From DAOMOP01 sp035444405 (GTDB lineage: Bacteria; Pseudomonadota; Gammaproteobacteria; Burkholderiales; Rhodocyclaceae): DNA of 33,200 nt. Each line of letters starts with the position of its first letter. The first letter of the stretch is position 1. This document shows positions 6,406-14,922 of the stretch, in pieces. The stretch is from NCBI GenBank assembly GCA_035444405.1, contig DAOMOP010000018.1, forward strand, positions 1 through 33,200, in the 5' to 3' direction. Under the pieces are notes generated by a model, which saw nothing but the letters and a program-made list of their open reading frames with translations, searched no databases and had not been told where the DNA came from. The position numbers and the translations under genes are program-made.

Positions 6406-7185
6406 ATGCAAAAACAACTCATCGAACACTTCGCACCCGTCATCCGTACGCTCTCCGCCTCTGAACTCGACGGCGCCTCAGCCCTGAATGACAAGCTGCG
6501 CCTGGCGCGGGATGGCGACATCGAGATCTGCTACGCCCCCTTCGAGTACATCAACCCGCAGGCGCGCGTGGTGATCGTCGGCATTACGCCAGGGCGTACT
6601 CAGATGCTGAACGCACTGAGGGAGGCGAGGAAGCAGCTCGACCGCGGGAGCGATCTCGTCACCACCTTGGTCGCTGCCAAGCAGACCGGTGCGTTCTCCG
6701 GGGCCATGCGGCCGAACCTGGTCAATCTGCTGAACCACATCGGTCTCAATCGCCTGCTGAAGATTCCGACCTGCGACGCGCTTTTCGGCTCGGCCGCCAA
6801 CCTCGTGCAGACCACATCGGTTCTGCGCAATCCAGTCTTCATGCGCGGCGAGAACTACAACGGCACTCCGAACATGACGCGTCATCCCCTCCTGCGCGAA
6901 CAGCTCATCACCCACTTCGGCGAGGATGCGAAAGCGCTGCCGAACGCGCTCTTCGTTCCGCTCGGCGACAAGGTCACCGAGGCACTGCACTTCCTGGCCG
7001 AACGGGGGATGATGGACCGGAACCGCATCCTCGACGGGCTGCCGCACCCATCCGGGGCCAATGCGGAACGGATCGCCTACTTTCTCGGCAACAAGAATCG
7101 CGGTGCCCTCTCGGCCAAGACCAACGCGGACAAGCTCGACCAAGCACGTGCGGCAATGATTCAGCGTGTCAGCGCCATGGCCTGA
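6406..7185 (+). CDS. Uracil-DNA-glycosylase-superfamily-like protein
   Basis: A 259-residue protein. Two regions match the UDG superfamily pattern: VVIVGITPG (residues 55-63), like the GxxPG motif that holds the water-activating or base-contact residues, and LPHPSGANAER (212-222), like the HPSxxN intercalation motif. Between them lies a long insertion with a conserved-looking NLVNLLNHIGLNRLL. There is no Fe-S Cys cluster. The catalytic Asp or Asn expected right after the first motif is not obvious (GRTQ follows), so it may be a divergent glycosylase or an inactive DNA-binding relative. The start at ATG 6406 lacks a strong Shine-Dalgarno. It could repair deaminated bases on the element, or act against incoming DNA with modified bases; neither is shown by the sequence. 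Confidence 0.6.
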   Translation: MQKQLIEHFAPVIRTLSASELDGASALNDKLRLARDGDIEICYAPFEYINPQARVVIVGITPGRTQMLNALREARKQLDRGSDLVTTLVAAKQTGAFSGAMRPNLVNLLNHIGLNRLLKIPTCDALFGSAANLVQTTSVLRNPVFMRGENYNGTPNMTRHPLLREQLITHFGEDAKALPNALFVPLGDKVTEALHFLAERGMMDRNRILDGLPHPSGANAERIAYFLGNKNRGALSAKTNADKLDQARAAMIQRVSAMA

Positions 7186-7222
7186 CCGGTTTGCACTGAT
7201 GAGGTGACGGACTTTCAGCGGG

Positions 7223-7255
7223 CTGCCACGTGTCTCCTCGGGAGACACGTGGCAG
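7223..7255. terminator. Strong hairpin after the UDG-like gene (terminator-like, no T-tract)
   Basis: CTGCCACGTGTCTCC (7223-7237) pairs perfectly over 15 bases with GGAGACACGTGGCAG (7241-7255) around a TCG loop. It starts 38 bases after the stop at 7185. No T-run follows on either strand, so it may act as a processing or pausing structure or a protein site rather than as a classical intrinsic terminator. Confidence 0.5.
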
Positions 7256-7269
7256 GCTGAGCAGCGCTC

Positions 7270-7298
7270 ATTGGACAGAACGGCACGGACTGTCCAAT
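7270..7298. repeat. Inverted repeat C, copy 1
   Basis: ATTGGACAG (7270-7278) and CTGTCCAAT (7290-7298) are perfect 9-base arms around an 11-base centre, AACGGCACGGA. A second copy of the same arms and centre length lies at 8068-8096 with the centre AACGGCGTCGT. Function unknown; a protein-binding site used twice is the simplest view. Confidence 0.65.
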
Positions 7299-7392
7299 CC
7301 ACGGACCACTGGGCCGCGAACCGGTGCCTGCCTGTGTTTCGATCGTGACTTCTAACCTGAGGGGGGTAACAGCAAGCATCTAAAATGCTTGG

Positions 7393-7677
7393 ATGGAACC
7401 CATCTACATAATCCTGCTCTGCGTCGTCGCGTTCGTGGCTGTGTTGCACGTGCTCAGCAGCCGACGCACCCCCAAGCTCCGCACGATCAACGTCCGCTCA
7501 GGAGCGGTGGATCGAAATCAAGCGAGCCGGCAGGCGGACCCGCTGGTCGCCGCGTGCCTAGGCGATCGGTCGAAAGCAGATCGCCTGGCGCTATACGAGA
7601 AGAAGAAGGCGCCTTTCATTACGGATGCAGAAGCGCGAAGGCGCGCGCTGGAGAGGCTCACAGCCGATCGACGGTAG
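7393..7677 (+). CDS. Small predicted membrane protein
   Basis: A 94-residue protein with one N-terminal membrane segment (residues about 4-21, IYIILLCVVAFVAVLHVL) and a charged cytoplasmic tail ending in an Arg-rich helix (DAEARRRALERLTADRR). No family is recognised. The ATG at 7393 has no strong ribosome site close by (a G-rich stretch lies some 30 bases upstream), which lowers confidence. It sits between repeat C copy 1 and the composite repeat region. Confidence 0.45.
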   Translation: MEPIYIILLCVVAFVAVLHVLSSRRTPKLRTINVRSGAVDRNQASRQADPLVAACLGDRSKADRLALYEKKKAPFITDAEARRRALERLTADRR

Positions 7678-7708
7678 TGTCGTGAGCTAAGGCTCGCCGC
7701 GTGAATCT

Positions 7709-8050
7709 CAGCACCGGCGCGGGTTTCAGCGCATGGTGAGGGTTTGTGAGCAGCCTGCGGACTTGAGCGCCCTGGAGAGGGGCGACATACACTCCAAACC
7801 CAGCATTGGCGCGGGTTTCAGCAGCAAAGTGATACTTTGTGAGCAAGTTCCCGGGGCACGCTCAGCCAGGCAAAGCTGGCCGTCCCCGCAGAGGCCGTAA
7901 TCCCCCTAAAACCCAGCATTGGCGCGGGTTTCAGCCGCACGGCGAGAAATCATTGGCACGCTGCCAACCCAGGCGCGCCGGGGGCAAAGTGAGGCTTTGT
8001 GAGCAACCAGGACACCTGCTTGGCCCCCCTATGGTGAGGGTTTATGAGCA
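7709..8050. repeat. Composite A/B repeat array in non-coding DNA (candidate origin or centromere)
   Basis: Unit A, CAGCATTGGCGCGGGTTTCA plus GC, is found at 7801-7822 and 7914-7935 exactly and at 7709-7730 with two mismatches; the two exact copies sit inside AAACCC-N11-GGGTTT. Unit B, roughly RTGAGGSTTTRTGAGCA, is found at 7733-7753, 7825-7847, 7985-8007 and 8031-8050; two copies contain CAAAG-N5-CTTTG. A and B are joined at the same 2-base spacing in the first two pairs; behind the third A the B unit is degenerate. Unit spacing is uneven (92, 113, 46 bases), so it is not CRISPR. No gene is convincing from 7678 to 8261. An iteron-type replication origin, partition site or multi-site regulatory region are all possible. 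Confidence 0.6.
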
Positions 8051-8067
8051 GGCGCTCCCGGCCCGCC

Positions 8068-8096
8068 GTTGGACAGAACGGCGTCGTCTGTCCAAT
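8068..8096. repeat. Inverted repeat C, copy 2
   Basis: TTGGACAG (8069-8076) and CTGTCCAA (8088-8095) flank the 11-base centre AACGGCGTCGT. It matches copy 1 at 7270-7298 in the arms and in the first six centre bases, in the same orientation. The two copies bracket the small membrane gene and the A/B repeats. From here to the stop of the next gene at 8262 I see no feature other than a short coding-like stretch without a start. Confidence 0.65.
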
Positions 8097-8261
8097 GTCT
8101 TGCGCGGTGTGACCGAAGGGCTCGAAGGTCCCACGGGCAAGGAACGGCTGGATCCGACCCGATTCCGCCGTTCGATCCGTCAGAGGTGCAGCTGCAGCTG
8201 TCCGAGTGGAGCAGTCACCCGGACTGGCTCGTCTGGCACCTTTGCGCAAAGAATTTCACCG

Positions 8262-9905
8262 CTACATCCCCTGATAGATCGGTCCTTCCCCGCCCTGCGG
8301 CACGACCCAGTTGATGTTCTGGGTCGGATCCTTGATATCGCAGGTCTTGCAGTGCACGCAGTTCTGCGCGTTGATCTGCAGGCGCGGATTCTGGCCGGAT
8401 TCGTCACGCACGATCTCGTACACCCCTGCCGGGCAGTAGCGCTGCTCGGGCGCGTCGTACTTGGCGAGGTTCACCGCGATCGGGATTGAGGCGTCCTTCA
8501 GCTGCAGGTGGCAGGGCTGATCCTCCTCGTGGTTGGTGTTCGACAGGAACACCGAGGAGAGACGGTCGAAGGTGAGCACGCCGTCGGGTTTCGGGTAGTC
8601 GATCTTCGGACACTCGGAGGCGAGCTTCAACTTGTCGTGGTCGGACGAGTTGTGCAGCGTCCACGGGGCCTTGCCGCCAAAGACTTTCTGGTCGATGCCG
8701 AAGAGGAGCGAGCCCATCCACAGCCCCTTCTTCATGTAGGGCTTGAAGTTGCGCGTCTTGTGCAGTTCCGCATGCAGCCAGCTTGCCTTGAAGGCGGCCG
8801 GGAAGGCCTCGAGTTCGTCGCGCTGGCGCTCGGCCGTCACCGCCTCGAAGGCGGCTTCCCCGGCGAGCGCGCCGCTCTTGATCGCGGCGTGGCTGCCCTT
8901 GATGCGGGCGGCGTTGAGGAAGCCCGCGTCGTCGCCGATCAGCGCGCCGCCCGGGAACACGAGTTTCGGCTGGCTCTGCAGGCCGCCCGCGGCGATCGCG
9001 CGCGCACCGTAGGCGAGGCGCTTGCCGCCTTCGAGGTACTTGCGGATTTCGGGGTGCGTCTTGTAACGCTGGAACTCCTCGAACGGCGACAGATGCGGGT
9101 TGGTGTAGTTGAGGCCGACCACGTAGCCGACGGCCACCAGGTTGTCCTCGAGGTGATACACGAAGCCGCCGCCATAGGTGTCGGACGGCAGCGGCCAGCC
9201 GGTGGTATGCACGACGAGCCCGGGCTCGTGGCGCTCGGCGGGCACTTCCCACAGTTCCTTGAGGCCGATGCCGTAGGTCTGCGGATCGACGCCGTCGCGC
9301 AGATTGAATTGGGCCTCGAGCTGCTTGCCCAGATGCCCGCGGCAGCCTTCGGCGAGGAGCGTGTATTTGGCGTGCAGTTCCATGCCCGGCTGGTAGGCGG
9401 GGCCGTGTTCGCCCTCGCGCGTGACTCCCATGTCGCCGGTCGCCACGCCCTTCACGGCGCCCGTCTCGTCGTAAAGGATCTCGGCCCCGGCGAAGCCCGG
9501 ATAGACCTCGACGCCCATGGCTTCGGCCTGCTCGCCCATCCACTTGACGACGTTCCCGAGGCGCACGATGTAGTTGCCGTGGTTGAGGAAACAGTCCGGC
9601 AGCAGGCCGTTGGGCACCTTGCGGCCACCGGATTCATTCAGGAAGAGCACACGGTCTTCGGTGACTGCGGTGTTGAGTGGCGCGCCCTGTTCCTTCCAGT
9701 CGGGGATCAGCTCGGTCAGCGCGCGCGGATCCATCACTGCGCCGGAGAGGATGTGGGCGCCGATCTCGGCGGCCTTCTCGATCAGGCACACGGAGAGCTC
9801 CGCACCCTTTTCATTGGCCAGTTGCTTGAGCCGGATCGCCGCCGCCAGCCCCGCGGGGCCGCCTCCGACGATCAGGACATCGAATTCCATCGATTCGCGT
9901 TGCAT
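8262..9905 (-). CDS. Electron transfer flavoprotein:ubiquinone oxidoreductase (ETF-QO)
   Basis: A 547-residue membrane-associated iron-sulfur flavoprotein that takes electrons from reduced ETF and gives them to ubiquinone. The N-terminal FAD site is VGGGPAGLAAA (residues 13-23). Further FAD/quinone-domain signatures include LSGAVMDP and the segment PGGALIGDDAGFLN. The C-terminal 4Fe-4S domain has Cys491 (RYCPAGVYE) and Cys516, Cys519 and Cys522 in NCVHCKTCD. Length is normal. The start at 9905 has AAGGA nine bases upstream; a second ATG six codons in is possible. It is the last gene of the minus-strand catabolic operon, 21 bases after the MFS gene, and completes the electron path acyl-CoA dehydrogenase to ETF to quinone. 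Confidence 0.96.
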   Translation of the reverse strand: MQRESMEFDVLIVGGGPAGLAAAIRLKQLANEKGAELSVCLIEKAAEIGAHILSGAVMDPRALTELIPDWKEQGAPLNTAVTEDRVLFLNESGGRKVPNGLLPDCFLNHGNYIVRLGNVVKWMGEQAEAMGVEVYPGFAGAEILYDETGAVKGVATGDMGVTREGEHGPAYQPGMELHAKYTLLAEGCRGHLGKQLEAQFNLRDGVDPQTYGIGLKELWEVPAERHEPGLVVHTTGWPLPSDTYGGGFVYHLEDNLVAVGYVVGLNYTNPHLSPFEEFQRYKTHPEIRKYLEGGKRLAYGARAIAAGGLQSQPKLVFPGGALIGDDAGFLNAARIKGSHAAIKSGALAGEAAFEAVTAERQRDELEAFPAAFKASWLHAELHKTRNFKPYMKKGLWMGSLLFGIDQKVFGGKAPWTLHNSSDHDKLKLASECPKIDYPKPDGVLTFDRLSSVFLSNTNHEEDQPCHLQLKDASIPIAVNLAKYDAPEQRYCPAGVYEIVRDESGQNPRLQINAQNCVHCKTCDIKDPTQNINWVVPQGGEGPIYQGM

Positions 9906-9926
9906 GGTCGTTTTTCCTTGGTCGAT

Positions 9927-11357
9927 TCAATCGGTCGTCCCGGTCACGCGCCGAATGCGCCAACCTGGCCAAAGCACGGAGAGAAATACGAGGCCCACTG
10001 CGACGAAGCTGTCGTGGAAGGCCCGCGTCGTCGCCTCGAGCCCGGCGGCCGTCTCCTGCTGATGCACGGCAAGGCGCCACTGCAGGAGCAGCGACAGCAG
10101 GCTGGTGCCAAAGGCGCCGCCGAGCTGGCGCACAAAATTCAGCGCGCCGGCACCCTGCGCGATCTGTGCGAGCGGCAGCCCCTGCACAGCGCCAGCGTTG
10201 AGGGCCGGAATCATCAATGCCAGACCCAGCCGGCCCACTGCGATCCACGCGGCGAGCGACCAGAAGCCGGTGTGCGCTGTCGAGCCGGCGAACAGCAGGA
10301 AGGAGAGCGCGAAGCACAGCAACCCGGCGCAGACGATGTAGTGCGGCGAATGGCGGTCGGTGAGCCGGCCCGCAGGTGGGATGGACGCCGCCAGCAGAAG
10401 CCCCCCCGGCAACAGCAGGATGCCCGCCTCCAGCACCGAAAAGCCCGAAACCGTCTGCACGAACAGCGGCACCAAGAAGGTCGAGCCATACAGGCCCATG
10501 CCGTAGGCGAAACCGACCGCCGCGGCCGCGGCGAAGACCGGATCGCGAAACACGCGGGGATCAAACATCGGGTGGCTGCTGCGCAACTCCCAGGCAAGGA
10601 AGGTCACGGCACAAACCAGGGTCCCCGCGACGACCAGGGCCAAGCCCGCCGGCGAAAGCTCATGCCGCTGTGCGAGCGCAAGTCCGCCGAGAACGAACAG
10701 CAGGAAGGCGCACAGCAACGTGAAGCCCAGGCCGTCGAAGACCGGCCGCCGTGCATCGCCCTGCTCGAAGCACGCGAGCCGCGTCGGCGCGAGCGCGAGC
10801 GCGGCGAGGCACAGCGGCAAAGTCACGAAAAACACCGCGCGCCAGCCGAAGAACTGCCCGAGCAGCCCGCCGAGTGCCGGGCCGAGCGCCGGCGACAGCA
10901 CGACCCCCAGGCCGTAGGCCGCCATCGCGCTGCCACGCTCTTCGGGTGGGTACACCTCGAACAGCGCGATCATCGCGAGCGGCTGGATCACGCCCGCAAT
11001 TGCCCCCTGCGCGATGCGCGACAGGATCAGCGCGTCGATCGACGTCGCGAAGCCGCCCGCGAGCGAGACTGCGACGAAGACCAGCAAGGCCGCCGTGTAG
11101 GTGCGGCGCAGTCCGTAGGCCCGCACCCACCAGGCAGTCGTCAGCATCGTCGCGGCCATCGCCGCGAGGAAGCCGGTCGCGAGCCACTGCACGCGCCCCT
11201 GATCCACCGCGAAGTCGCGCATGATGCCGGGCAGGACGACATTGACGATGGTCGTCGCGAGCACGACCGAGGTCGTGCCCAGCATAATCGTCAGCGCGAC
11301 GGCCCGCCGCGCACGCGCGCTTGGCGCCCCCGCGGCGGCACACTCCGATGACGACAT
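9927..11357 (-). CDS. MFS transporter, DHA2-type (14-TM) drug:proton antiporter family
   Basis: A 476-residue major facilitator with hydrophobic segments along its whole length, fitting the 14-helix DHA2/EmrB group. The antiporter motif C region reads GLGVVLSPALGPALGGLLGQ in helix 5, and helix 1 begins TSVVLATTIVNVVLPGIM, as is usual for EmrB-like exporters. It lies 10 bases after etfA and 21 bases before ETF-QO, so it is co-transcribed. In this setting it could export the substrate, a toxic intermediate or a dead-end CoA-derived acid. Import is less likely because a full ABC importer is encoded in the same operon. Substrate unknown. Confidence 0.88.
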   Translation of the reverse strand: MSSSECAAAGAPSARARRAVALTIMLGTTSVVLATTIVNVVLPGIMRDFAVDQGRVQWLATGFLAAMAATMLTTAWWVRAYGLRRTYTAALLVFVAVSLAGGFATSIDALILSRIAQGAIAGVIQPLAMIALFEVYPPEERGSAMAAYGLGVVLSPALGPALGGLLGQFFGWRAVFFVTLPLCLAALALAPTRLACFEQGDARRPVFDGLGFTLLCAFLLFVLGGLALAQRHELSPAGLALVVAGTLVCAVTFLAWELRSSHPMFDPRVFRDPVFAAAAAVGFAYGMGLYGSTFLVPLFVQTVSGFSVLEAGILLLPGGLLLAASIPPAGRLTDRHSPHYIVCAGLLCFALSFLLFAGSTAHTGFWSLAAWIAVGRLGLALMIPALNAGAVQGLPLAQIAQGAGALNFVRQLGGAFGTSLLSLLLQWRLAVHQQETAAGLEATTRAFHDSFVAVGLVFLSVLWPGWRIRRVTGTTD

Positions 11358-11367
11358 GCTGCCCCGC

Positions 11368-12300
11368 TCAGCCGACGGCCCGCGCGAGCTCGGGAACGAG
11401 CTGAAACAGGTCGCCCACCAGCCCGTAATCCGCCACCTGGAAAATCGGCGCTTCCGGGTCCTTGTTGATCGCCACGATCACCTTGGAGTCCTTCATGCCG
11501 GCGAGGTGCTGAATGGCACCGGAGATGCCCACCGCGATGTAGAGCTGCGGCGCGACGATCTTGCCGGTCTGGCCGACCTGATAGTCGTTCGGCACATAGC
11601 CCGCGTCGACCGCCGCGCGGCTCGCGCCGAGTGCGGCCCCGAGGGCGTCTGCCAGCGGCTCGAGCAGCTGGTGGTAGTTCTCGCTGCTGCCGAGACCGCG
11701 GCCACCCGAGACGATGATCTTTGCCGCACCGAGTTCCGGACGGGCGCTCTTCGTGAGCTCGCGGCCCTTCAGGGTCGTGAGGCCCAAATCCGGGCCGGCG
11801 GACAGTTGTTCGACGGCCGCCGAACCACCCTGCCCCGCCGCCTCGAAGGCCGTGGTGCGCACGGTGATGACCTTGACGGCGTCGGCGCTCTTCACGGTCG
11901 CCATCGCGTTGCCCGCGTAGATCGGGCGCACGAAGGTGTCGGCCGCTTCCACGGCGACGATGTCGGAGATCTGCGCGACGTCCAGCAGCGCTGCGACACG
12001 CGGCGCGACGTTCTTGCCGGTGGCCGAGCTCGGGGCAAGGATGTGGCTGTAGCCGGCCGCATTCGCGACGATCAGCGCGGCGAGATTCTCGGCGGTCTGT
12101 GCATCGTAGTGGGCGGCATCGGCGACGCGCACCTTGGCCACGCCGGCGACCTTCGCGGCGGCCTCGGCGGCGGCACCGCAGTTGGCCCCGGCGACGAGGA
12201 CGTGGATCTCGCCACCGAGCTTGGCGGCAGCCGACACCGTGTTGAGCGTCGCGGCCTTGATCGACTGATTGTCGTGTTCAGCAATAACCAGAATCGCCAT
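11368..12300 (-). CDS. etfA: Electron transfer flavoprotein alpha subunit
   Basis: A 310-residue ETF alpha subunit, which binds FAD and receives electrons from acyl-CoA dehydrogenases. The C-terminal FAD domain carries VSGGRGLGSSENY and the family signature LYIAVGISGAIQHLAG followed by IVAINKDPEAPIFQVADYG. The N-terminal Rossmann-like domain starts MAILVIAEHDN. The gene starts one base after etfB ends. Keeping an ETF pair inside the operon supports a pathway with its own electron carrier rather than use of the general one. Confidence 0.97.
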   Translation of the reverse strand: MAILVIAEHDNQSIKAATLNTVSAAAKLGGEIHVLVAGANCGAAAEAAAKVAGVAKVRVADAAHYDAQTAENLAALIVANAAGYSHILAPSSATGKNVAPRVAALLDVAQISDIVAVEAADTFVRPIYAGNAMATVKSADAVKVITVRTTAFEAAGQGGSAAVEQLSAGPDLGLTTLKGRELTKSARPELGAAKIIVSGGRGLGSSENYHQLLEPLADALGAALGASRAAVDAGYVPNDYQVGQTGKIVAPQLYIAVGISGAIQHLAGMKDSKVIVAINKDPEAPIFQVADYGLVGDLFQLVPELARAVG

Positions 12301-12301
12301 C

Positions 12302-13051
12302 TCAGATCACCTTCGCTTCGTTCTTGAGCTTCTCGACCAGTTGCGCGACATCGGCGACACGCACGCCGGCGCTGCGCTTCGGGGGCTCGGCCACTTTCAG
12401 GGTGGCCAGGCGCGGTGCGACGTCGACACCCAGATCCGCGGGCTTCACGGTCTCGAGCGGCTTCTTCTTTGCTTTCATGATGTTCGGGAGCGTTGCATAG
12501 CGCGGCTCGTTCAGGCGCAGGTCCGTGGTGACCACCGCCGGCAGCTTCATCTCGAGGGTCTCGAGACCGCCGTCGATCTCGCGCGTGACGGTCGCCACGC
12601 CATCGGCCAGCTGCACCTTCGAGGCGAAGGTCGCCTGCGGCCAGCCCATCAGCGCGGCGAGCATCTGGCCGGTCTGGTTCGAGTCGTCGTCGATCGCCTG
12701 CTTGCCGCAGATCACGACCGTCGGCTGCTCCTTGTCGCACAGCGCCTTCAGGAGCTTGGCCACCGCCAGCGGCTGCAGCTCGACATCGCTCTCGACGAGG
12801 ATGCCGCGGTCAGCGCCGATCGCCATCGCGGCGCGGATGGTTTCCTGGCAGGCCGCAACACCGCAGCTCACCGCCACCACCTCGGTCGCAATACCGGCTT
12901 CCTTCAGGCGCACGGCCTCTTCCACTGCAATCTCGTCGAAGGGGTTCATCGACATCTTCACGTTGGCGATATCCACGCCCGTGCCGTCGCCCTTCACACG
13001 CACCTTGACGTTGTAATCGACGACTCGTTTGACCGGAACAAGAATCTTCAT
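12302..13051 (-). CDS. etfB: Electron transfer flavoprotein beta subunit
   Basis: A 249-residue ETF beta subunit. It starts MKILVPVKRVVDYNVKVRVK, typical of bacterial EtfB, and has the AMP-binding segment with AIDDDSNQTGQMLAALMGWP. The DLRLNEPRYATLPNIMKAKK stretch is the recognition-loop region that docks on acyl-CoA dehydrogenase. It lies 9 bases after the thioesterase gene and 1 base before etfA. Length is normal, and it forms the heterodimer with EtfA. Confidence 0.97.
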   Translation of the reverse strand: MKILVPVKRVVDYNVKVRVKGDGTGVDIANVKMSMNPFDEIAVEEAVRLKEAGIATEVVAVSCGVAACQETIRAAMAIGADRGILVESDVELQPLAVAKLLKALCDKEQPTVVICGKQAIDDDSNQTGQMLAALMGWPQATFASKVQLADGVATVTREIDGGLETLEMKLPAVVTTDLRLNEPRYATLPNIMKAKKKPLETVKPADLGVDVAPRLATLKVAEPPKRSAGVRVADVAQLVEKLKNEAKVI

Positions 13052-13060
13052 GCCTTCATC

Positions 13061-13514
13061 CTATTCGTGATATTCGTGGGACGCGCTCGGTGGTGCCTCG
13101 CTGCCGCGTCGGTAGCGGCTCACCGCCTCGCCGTGAGCGATCGGGCGCCCTTCGGCGTCGGTCACCTCGGTGCGCGCAAAGAAAATGCTGCGGCCACCGG
13201 TGAGCAAGCGTCCGCTGGCACGCACGGTACCTGCCGCAACCTGACCGGTGAAGCCGGTGCTGAGAGACAAGGTGACAGCCTTTCTCACCTTGTCCGGCGA
13301 ACCGGAGTACAAGCCGGACAGCGCGCAGGCGACGTCGATCAGCGTTGCGAGCACGCCGCCGTGCAGGGAGCCCGCGCGGTTCAGATGCTGCGGCCCGATG
13401 TCGAGCTCGACTTCGACACGGCCCGGCGCCCAGTCGACGACCCGGCAGCCGATCTGGCGCGCGAAGCCCTCCCCGATCGCGCTGTCGTTGAGGGCGGCCG
13501 CCGCCGCGTCCTGC

Positions 13515-13537
<23 letters not shown>
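13061..13537 (-). CDS. PaaI-family hotdog thioesterase
   Basis: A 158-residue acyl-CoA thioesterase of the hotdog fold. The family core is visible: HLNRAGSLHGGVLATLIDVACALS, with the HGG motif and catalytic-acid region, then the strand RKAVTLSLSTGFTGQVAAGTVRASG. PaaI-type enzymes release CoA from stalled aromatic or other acyl-CoA intermediates and so prevent CoA depletion. The ATG at 13537 lies within the 3' end of livF (23-base overlap) and has GAGGAAC just before it, which suggests translational coupling. EtfB follows 9 bases later. Confidence 0.9.
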
Positions 13538-14208
<671 letters not shown>

Positions 14209-14216
<8 letters not shown>

Positions 14217-14922
14217 GGCTCGCTCCCGTGTAGCTTTTCATCACTTCCGGATCGCGGAACACTTCGTCCGGCGTACCGTCGGCGATCAATTCGCCGAAGT
14301 TGAGCACCGCGACGCGGTGACACAAATTGCTGATCGTCTCTATATCGTGTTCGATGATCAGGATGCCGACCGCGAACTTCTCGTGCAGCGCCTTCAGCAT
14401 GGTCATGAAGCGACGCTTGCCGTTGGTTTCCAGACCGGCGAGCACCTCGTCGAGCATCAGCAGCTTGGGCTGCGTCGCCAGCGCTTTGGCGACCTCCAAC
14501 GCTTTCAACTCTGTCAGCGCGAGCTCGGTCGCGGCATTACGGTTCGCCTTGGCGGCGAGGTTCGTGAATTCCAGCACCTCGTCGATCCTGTCCTTATCCA
14601 CCGCACCGGTGCCGAAGCGCTGCGCGACGACGAGGTTCTCGCGCACCGTAAGCTCGTGCATCGGTTGCGGAATCTGGAAGGTGCGACCGATGCCCATCCG
14701 CGCGCGCTTGTGCAGCGGGGCGCGCAGCATGTCCACCGAATCGAAGAGGATGCGCCCGCTCGACGGCTTGACGAGCCCTGAAACCGCGTTGAACAGCGTC
14801 GTCTTGCCGGCGCCGTTGGGCCCGACAAGGCCCACGACCTCGTGCGTGCCGACCGACAGGCTCACCGTATTGACCGCCGTCAGGCCGCCGAAGCGCACCG
14901 ACACGTCTTCAAGCCTCAGCAT
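14209..14922 (-). CDS. livG: Branched-chain-type ABC transporter ATPase LivG
   Basis: A 237-residue ATPase. Walker A GPNGAGKTTLFNAVSG and Walker B LLMLDEVLAGLE are clear. The ABC signature is not the usual LSGGQ or LPYGQQ; the equivalent stretch reads ELALTELKALEVAKAL. I chose the ATG at 14922 because GGGGGAGG stands just before it. It overlaps the livM end by 7 bases. It pairs with LivF, which keeps a canonical signature, so the transporter may have one canonical and one degenerate ATP site; related LivG proteins with relaxed signatures exist, so this may be normal for its subgroup. Confidence 0.94.

Noticed and set aside
7270..7298. LexA (SOS) box reading of the TTGGACAG/CTGTCCAA repeat.
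   Set aside because: LexA sites of proteobacteria read CTGT-N8-ACAG; here the half-sites are in the opposite order with 11 bases between.
7700..8050. CRISPR array suggested by repeated 22-base units.
   Set aside because: Only three A copies, uneven gaps of 70 and 91 bases, a second unrelated repeat between them and no cas genes.
8069..8314. A short coding-like stretch before the ETF-QO stop, including PPFDPSEVQLQLSEW.
   Set aside because: It starts within repeat C, has no ribosome site and runs into the end of ETF-QO; at most a decayed fragment, not enough to annotate.
8508..11351. A 947-codon open frame on the plus strand, opposite ETF-QO and the MFS gene.
   Set aside because: It is the antisense of clearly coding genes in very GC-rich DNA, with low-complexity Arg/Glu/Gln-rich composition and no recognisable domain.
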